Shown piece by piece: positions 60,601 through 64,000 of a DNA stretch of 64,000 bases. The notes beneath the pieces are model-generated. The model saw nothing but the letters and a program-made list of their open reading frames with translations, searched no databases and had not been told where the DNA came from. Source of the DNA: Tetrastigma voinierianum (Eukaryota > Streptophyta > Magnoliopsida > Vitales > Vitaceae); NCBI GenBank assembly GCA_016808115.1, contig JAEQBH010000136.1, positions 496,001 to 560,000 of the forward strand, given 5' to 3'. Positions within the stretch are counted from its first letter, which is position 1, and each line of letters opens with the position of its first letter. A program made the position numbers and the translations under genes.

Positions 60601-63600
60601 TAAATAATGCTAGAACACCATTACTTAAAGTACTTTCAGATTAACTAGCTAAATAGTAATAAAAGCGATAAAGCAACAACTTAATAACATATCTAAGAAA
60701 AGCGACTCCAAAGTATCAAATGAAATCTCATATCTTATCTAATCTTCATATCATATATCCAATGATAATAATATGTGATTCCACATTAGAAAGATGTATA
60801 TCCTCGATGGTAGTTGAGTTATCATCATCTATTAATTAATTTAGAATGTTAACAACATAAATTTCATTTATGTTTGGAAGAAAAAAATATTTTTTCCAAA
60901 AATACATCCCTAACTTGTTTTTTTGATGGTAAAAAAATCAAAATGTTAAAAGGAAAAAGCTTAGAATGCCAGCGGGTTGTGGACAACCGAGAAAAAGAAA
61001 ACAAACAAGGCAAACAAAAACCTACCTACACTGACCAGAGTGAAATCTAAGCGTTTTGAATTAGCGTTAGCTATATGATTGTGATCACATAAATTAAGTC
61101 AAAACTAATTTTAATGTATTTTGAAATTTGTGGTATACCTCGGATTTTGACGCCATCCACTGTTTCACAACGCATGAAGAGTCCAAAGCGGACACGGGGA
61201 GGCACATTGTGTGGTACTCAAAAGCCACCTTTCCCGGCATTTGCCTTAGTACTAAAAGGGTATGAAGAATAGTTTGTGGGAACACGACTAAATACATCTC
61301 AACCAGCATAATAAATGATATCATATTTGTTTGAAAATTATCTTATAAAGATATCAATCCTTATGAAATAAATTAGTATATAATTTTTTATTAATTGTTT
61401 AAAAACAACATTATTTTATTATTAACACTAGTTTTAGTAATAAAATTATTTAAAATATGTAATAATTTAGTTAAGTAAAAATTTAAATCTAATTTATAAA
61501 ACTAAGTACAACTTCATTTTATAAAAAAAAATATATGATTGAATAAAATTTAAGGATAAATAAAAAAAAAATGAAATTATAATATTTAAAATAGGATTAA
61601 TGAGATAAATAAAATGTATTTAATATTAAGCTGCAATTTATTTAATTCTAAATTTTCACACAAGATTTTTTTTAAATATTAAATTATCCATATAAATTAT
61701 ATTAAAAATATGCATTTAGAAGTTGAAAAATAAATAGTTAAAACAACAAAGTTTAATATATTAATCATATATATAATTATTATTATTTTTTAAAGGAAAC
61801 CCTATGTTTACAAAAGAGATACCAAAATATCCCAGGTACATGAATTGAATCATTGAAAATCTCATTTGCAACTAGTTACTTAAGAAAAATTAAATAAAAA
61901 TTAAGTCCGTCCAGGACAACAGGCCAAGCCAAGGCAAAAGCGGTCGGGCAGGAAATTAGTGGGTACATTGGAAACTAAATTTTCTGACCGGCCAAAAATT
62001 AGGACTAAATTGGATTACCGACCTCTAGTATGATTATTAGAATTATAGATTAATATTTTAGACCAAATTAGGAATAACTAGTGAGTTTTGGAAGAATAAA
62101 GTCATAATAAGTTATTAGAATCATAATAAGATTGAATTTCTTAGAAATCTATAAATAAATTTAATTGGTGTAAACCAAAGTCTTGATTATTAATGATATT
62201 ATGTTTTCTTACATGCTTTAGAATTCTCAATAGTGAGACTCAATTGATTTTCTTCAAGGCGGAATTCTTAAAAGGTCTTAGTGCGATTCTGAGATAGAAA
62301 TCCTCTTTACCTTCTTTCTCTATACTTAGCCTCTTTATGTACATATTTGTCTTTTAATTTATCTCCTTGCCATATATTTTATCCCTTGTTCCTCTCCTTA
62401 AACCTTAAAAGATGAAACCCTAACCTGCCCTTGAGGCTTGGCTCAGGTGGTAAAGGATTGGGGTGAGGTTATTGGAGGTTCCAGATTCAAGTCCAAATGT
62501 AGACCAAAAAAACAAAAGAAGATATATTTACCAATAAAAAAAAATGAAACCCTCACCTGCGAATTTGATTGTAAGCAACAATCCCAAGGTTTAACCTATA
62601 TCAATTATCCATCTTTTTAATTTCATTTTTCTTTTTTTTTTTTAACGGCTTCCTTAGATTTATTTCTTTATTGGTTACATTATCTGTTGCATATCCCTGC
62701 ATTTCACTTCACAGCAAGTCATATCTCAAAACTGAACCATAGAATAAAATAAACAACTGAGAGAGAATGCCACACAATGAAACACCAAAAAAGAACAGTT
62801 ACAGCAACAACCATACATGCACATTACCATCATCCATAACCACCTCAGGCATGCATATTCTTCCTAACAATAGTAAACATTTACGGTTCCTTGCCAGCCC
62901 AAACAAATACAACAACCTACCTCCTATGACTGTTTAAGGAATCCAAAAGAAACTTAGTGAACATTTCTTACCAAGTGCTAAAGATATTATGCTAAAATAA
63001 ATTATATTCTTCTCTTTTTGTTTGTCCTACTTCTCTAATTTTGTATGCAACAAATGCAACACTCTCATTTCCAAAGCATTAATTTTGAGCAAAAGCATAA
63101 ATAGATCATTTCTTATCTTGCATTTGTGAGTTCAAAAGGAAGGTAAGCTATTTGGAGTAATCAAGGAGCTTTTATATGATAAATGAGCTAATTCAGAATC
63201 TCAGGTTCTCCCTTCTCCCCTGCTCTTAAATTTTCTTTTATTTTTTATTTTTTGAATTTATGAGTAACAACCAACCAAGTAAGCATTTGTCAACAATGAC
63301 AGCAATACAAACAACTAAGGAGGCACACAAATATTTACTTTCCTTGAAATTTGTACTCATACCATCAAAATGAGATGATATACAAATCAAAATGAGAAAA
63401 AGATATACTGAATGTGATTTAGAAATTAAATTATAGGCCTCTTCAATAATTAAAGTCTTACAGTCTTGTGCTGTCTAAAACTTCTTGCATTCACTTAAAT
63501 TATTTGCACAATTATCCATGTATTCTGTGATCATTAATTGTCATCAACTTCGACTATACAATCAGACAATTAGAAGTCAACTAAACAAATCTTTTTACCC

Positions 63601-64000
63601 TTCGGGTCTAATCAGGCTTATTTTTCTGCAAGAACATCTCTTACAAGTTTTATCCAAGGTCATTAGATTACAGTAATAACAATATAAAATATCTGGAATA
63701 AATTGTAAAGGCCCCGATCAAAAAAAAAAAAAAAAAATCACTCCAAAAAACGTAAAGATTGATCAACCTATCAATAATTGTGTGAACCTCTCAAAATTCT
63801 GAGTTCCTAGGAATCAATAGCCCAAGGCAACACCAGAGCAATCATCCTTCCAATGGAAAATTACCTAAATGCAAATAACCCAACAGTGGAGAAACAAACA
63901 TTCAAAAATAGGTCAAGAAACAAACCTTCCAGAACTTCATGATGAATCCCCACTCCGTCTCAGCAACAACCACAAAGAACGCAATCATAACAGCATAACA
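42655..64000 (-). CDS. Small membrane protein, TVP15/COPI-associated-like (5 exons found, 5' end outside window)
   Basis: Exons from 5' to 3' on the minus strand are 64000(or beyond)-63926, 49057-49017 (41 bp), 48375-48258, 47459-47379 and 42711-42655 with the stop TAA. Each has GT-AG borders and the frame is kept across all joins. Visible features: a hydrophobic segment ([11 protein letters not shown]), then [12 protein letters not shown], then [12 protein letters not shown], an [12 protein letters not shown] loop, a long hydrophobic segment ([15 protein letters not shown] running into GILCIGFL) and a charged, probably coiled-coil tail ([21 protein letters not shown]). It resembles plant proteins of the TVP15/COPI-associated membrane family of the Golgi, recalled from the family's appearance and not searched. 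The N-terminus and promoter lie to the right of the window. Introns reach 14.9 kb because of transposon insertions. It is convergent with HBS1. Confidence 0.75.
43190..44916 (+). mobile_element. 5'-truncated LINE, antisense in the last intron of the membrane-protein gene
   Basis: It starts inside the reverse transcriptase ([23 protein letters not shown] text from 43330). It continues through [12 protein letters not shown] (43449) and [34 protein letters not shown] (near 43665), [19 protein letters not shown] (near 44000), and the zf-RVT region with [13 protein letters not shown] (44320). It ends in TTTTTTACCCATCAAAAAAAAG at 44915. Frames are interrupted by stops. Loss of the 5' part is typical of L1-type insertion. 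Confidence 0.9.
44930..46165 (+). mobile_element. Second decayed LINE, carrying an inserted SINE
   Basis: The phrases ADVWKQL-like (near 45180), [19 protein letters not shown] (about 45300-45355, after one frameshift) and SVSFWVATW (45430) are from the zf-RVT end of a plant LINE. The element is split by the SINE at 45931-46060. It ends near 46165 after TACCGATAG and an A-rich tract. It is not functional. Confidence 0.7.
45911..46080 (-). mobile_element. tRNA-derived SINE with flanking duplication
   Basis: On the minus strand the SINE (46060-45931) reads CTTGCCCTTGAGGCAGGG, A-box-like GCTCAAGTGGTTAAGGG, then B-box-like GGTTTGAATCC (near 45990-46000). A long A-rich tract follows, then the tail CACTTACCTATCAAAAAGA. 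The flanks 45911-45930 and 46061-46080 share AGCACCTTNNNNCGTATTTT, which fits a diverged target duplication of about 20 bp. Confidence 0.8.
46166..46845. other. Intron sequence with decayed LINE-like and AT-rich text
   Basis: No gene or clear element boundary. The near-repeat phrases AAGGTCCTTAGAGGCTTTCTCA (46393) and AGGTGTTAAGAGGTTTTCTCA (46240) with their neighbours suggest an old short duplication. Confidence 0.3.
46846..47170 (-). mobile_element. LINE 3' end fragment, minus strand
   Basis: The T-tract at 46846-46859 followed by GATCGGTAAAAGGC is, on the minus strand, the tail TTTTACCGATCAAAAAAA. The body shows [12 protein letters not shown] text (near 47100-47120), typical of the end of LINE zf-RVT ORFs. 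Confidence 0.7.
47450..48190 (-). repeat. Local tandem duplication beside exon 4 of the membrane-protein gene
   Basis: The text of 47450-47530 (AGGATTCCCTG, then ACTTCATTTTACTAACTGGAG, TTAGGCACAACAAACAAG) recurs at 47888-47975, and 47800-47870 (GAGAAACCAAAGAATTTT, AACTAGAAGGATGAGAGATCC) recurs at 48082-48150. TTAGGCACAACAAACAAG occurs three times (near 47527, 47628 and 47961). The second copy includes the first bases of the exon and its acceptor (plus-strand AGGATTCCCTG(C/A)AAG), so it is a duplicated exon edge. Confidence 0.75.
49228..49803 (-). mobile_element. LINE, 3' part (interrupted by the gypsy element)
   Basis: The minus-strand text is the zf-RVT region and 3' end of a plant LINE. 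The last recognisable part before the break is [16 protein letters not shown] (near 49700-49780). Across the gypsy insertion the frame joins with VFEMVQGGG at 53500-53530. The 3' end lies near 49228. The left flank of the insertion is CCACC (49799-49803). Confidence 0.8.
49804..50717 (-). repeat. LTR of Ty3/gypsy element (914 bp; 3' LTR in element sense)
   Basis: It begins TGATGCA at 49804 and ends TGCATCA at 50717, a 7-bp inverted terminus. It aligns along its whole length with 52607-53494. It contains no gene. On the minus strand a purine-rich tract, CTATAGGGG, precedes it (near 50720-50728). Confidence 0.9.
50718..52606 (-). pseudogene. Ty3/gypsy internal region: gag and integrase tail only
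   Basis: In element sense (right to left): a primer-binding site like that for initiator tRNA-Met (TGGTATCGAGTC, 52593-52604); a start MADHKLN near 52560-52580; the gag domain with [13 protein letters not shown] (near 52200) and, in another frame, [16 protein letters not shown] and [12 protein letters not shown] (52060-51960); a Cys/Gln-poor knuckle-like region; then directly the end of integrase, with [13 protein letters not shown] (near 50960) and [20 protein letters not shown] with [17 protein letters not shown] (50850-50730). Protease, reverse transcriptase, RNase H and the integrase core are absent. It is non-autonomous. Confidence 0.85.
52607..53494 (-). repeat. LTR of Ty3/gypsy element (888 bp; 5' LTR in element sense)
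   Basis: Partner of 49804-50717. It ends TGCATCA at 53494, followed by the target duplication CCACC (53495-53499). Its left end has drifted (TGATCTG instead of TGATGCA). The open frames here, including one of 133 codons, are chance frames in the LTR. Many short indels distinguish it from its partner, mostly right of about 52900. Confidence 0.9.
53495..55190 (-). mobile_element. LINE, reverse transcriptase part (interrupted by the gypsy element)
   Basis: From right to left on the minus strand: [14 protein letters not shown] start (55090), [20 protein letters not shown], then [15 protein letters not shown] (54950-54840), [20 protein letters not shown] (54800-54740), [14 protein letters not shown], the catalytic YADDTLLF (54385-54360), [29 protein letters not shown] (near 54200), [17 protein letters not shown] (53635-53585) and VFEMVQGGG before the gypsy insertion. 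YADD is intact but frames are broken. Sequence 5' of about 55190 is missing. Confidence 0.92.
55191..56430. other. Intron sequence without a recognisable gene
   Basis: Only a short duplication (AAGGATGTATTAAATA at 55191 and again at 55263, flanking a T-tract) and AT-rich text were seen. The duplication could be a target-site copy around a tiny LINE tail insertion (55207-55260). Confidence 0.4.
56432..58700 (-). mobile_element. LINE, 5'-truncated, minus strand
   Basis: From right to left: [20 protein letters not shown] (near 58620-58550), [13 protein letters not shown] (58200), an altered catalytic region ([13 protein letters not shown] in place of YADDT near 58070), [19 protein letters not shown] (58030-57970), [20 protein letters not shown] (57810-57750), [20 protein letters not shown] (57750-57690), [20 protein letters not shown] (57610-57550), [16 protein letters not shown] and the zf-RVT part [16 protein letters not shown] (57060-57000). 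It ends with GTTTGCCTATCAAAATTTT at 56432-56452. It is non-functional. Confidence 0.9.
58751..58830 (-). mobile_element. Very short LINE 3' tip
   Basis: T-tract 58751-58759, then ATCGATAAGAAGCAAATATG and GAGAAAGAAAGAACCAAAAGG. This is the same layout as the other minus-strand LINE tails, but less than 100 bp long. Confidence 0.55.
59232..60130 (-). mobile_element. LINE 3' part, minus strand
   Basis: From right to left: [20 protein letters not shown] (60120-60060), SRSLNDWEV, a FSPGKLPGE zf-RVT remnant (near 59820-59840) and decayed knuckle text. It ends with a CTTTTATCGATCAAAATAAA-type tail near 59245-59262. All upstream parts are missing. Confidence 0.85.
60131..62428. other. Mostly AT-rich intron sequence, unclassified repeats
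   Basis: No certain gene. GC-richer spots at 60350-60480 (GGCAGGCAGGCC, GGGCTAGGCT) and 61910-61990 (CAGGCCAAGCC, GTCGGGCAGG) look like two ends or two copies of one MITE-like repeat. A minus-strand open frame at 61094-61324 (76 codons) is the only coding-like island and was not recognised. The rest, especially 61330-61900, is very AT-rich. Confidence 0.35.
62412..62560 (+). mobile_element. Full-length tRNA-derived SINE with 17-bp target duplication
   Basis: The SINE is 62429-62543 (115 bp). It has an A-box TGGCTCAGGTGG (62439-62450), a B-box-like AGATTCAAGTCC (62483-62494), an A-rich part and the tail TATTTACCAATAAAAAAAA. It is flanked by ATGAAACCCTAACCTGC (62412-62428) and the same 17 bases with one change (62544-62560). 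Confidence 0.92.
62561..63925 (-). other. Intron 1 part nearest the first visible exon of the membrane-protein gene
   Basis: No gene or clear repeat was recognised. An A-tract at 63720-63738 follows CCCCGATCAAAAA, which may be another LINE-type tail. The donor of the exon at 63926 is GTTTGT on the minus strand. Confidence 0.4.

Overview
This is a 64 kb stretch of plant nuclear DNA, AT-rich and heavily loaded with transposons. The two host genes have canonical GT-AG introns and plant homologues. The repeats are typical of dicots: Ty1/copia and Ty3/gypsy elements, LINEs with a zf-RVT domain, a tRNA-derived SINE and a CACTA tnp2 transposase. The LINE reverse-transcriptase text closely resembles that found throughout grapevine (Vitis), so a Vitis-like woody dicot is my best guess; this is an inference, not a proof. 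No rRNA, CRISPR, plasmid or bacterial feature was seen.

Layout. 1-7.4 kb: a minisatellite with a TCGCGA core, a decayed CACTA (En/Spm-type) transposase on the minus strand, and one CACTA terminus at 6948 that abuts the broken end of another mobile-element ORF. 7.6-13 kb: an ORF of the 'putative plant transposon' type with four internal stops, flanked by long, diverged, inverted LTR-like repeats. 13.3-23 kb: a possible distant 5' leader of the next gene, LINE remnants, a cluster of palindromes and a truncated copia element on the minus strand.

23.1-39.7 kb: an essentially complete HBS1-type translational GTPase gene on the plus strand. I model 11 coding exons and 761 codons. HBS1 partners with Pelota in rescue of stalled ribosomes and no-go/non-stop mRNA decay. 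Intron 4 (7.4 kb) holds a three-level nest: a copia element inside a SINE inside the LTR of an older copia element. Exons 2, 3 and 4 are all phase 1-1 and can be skipped without loss of frame.

42.7-64 kb and beyond: a second host gene on the minus strand, tail-to-tail with HBS1. It encodes a small membrane protein with a charged C-terminal helix, which I tentatively assign to the TVP15/COPI-associated family. Five exons were found, including one of 41 bp; the 5' end lies outside the window. Its introns are swollen by at least six LINE copies, a tRNA-derived SINE and a Ty3/gypsy element (TSD CCACC) that cut one LINE in two.

The most interesting new observation is that the SINE copies and many of the LINE copies end in the same short 3' tail, close to TTTACCYATCAAAA. 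This suggests that this LINE family mobilises this SINE by recognising its 3' end. Other items worth a second look are a perfect foldback cluster in an HBS1 intron, an (AAT)n microsatellite that forms a splice acceptor, a GAA/TTC inverted repeat just after the HBS1 stop codon, and a 253-bp MITE with a perfect 10-bp target duplication.
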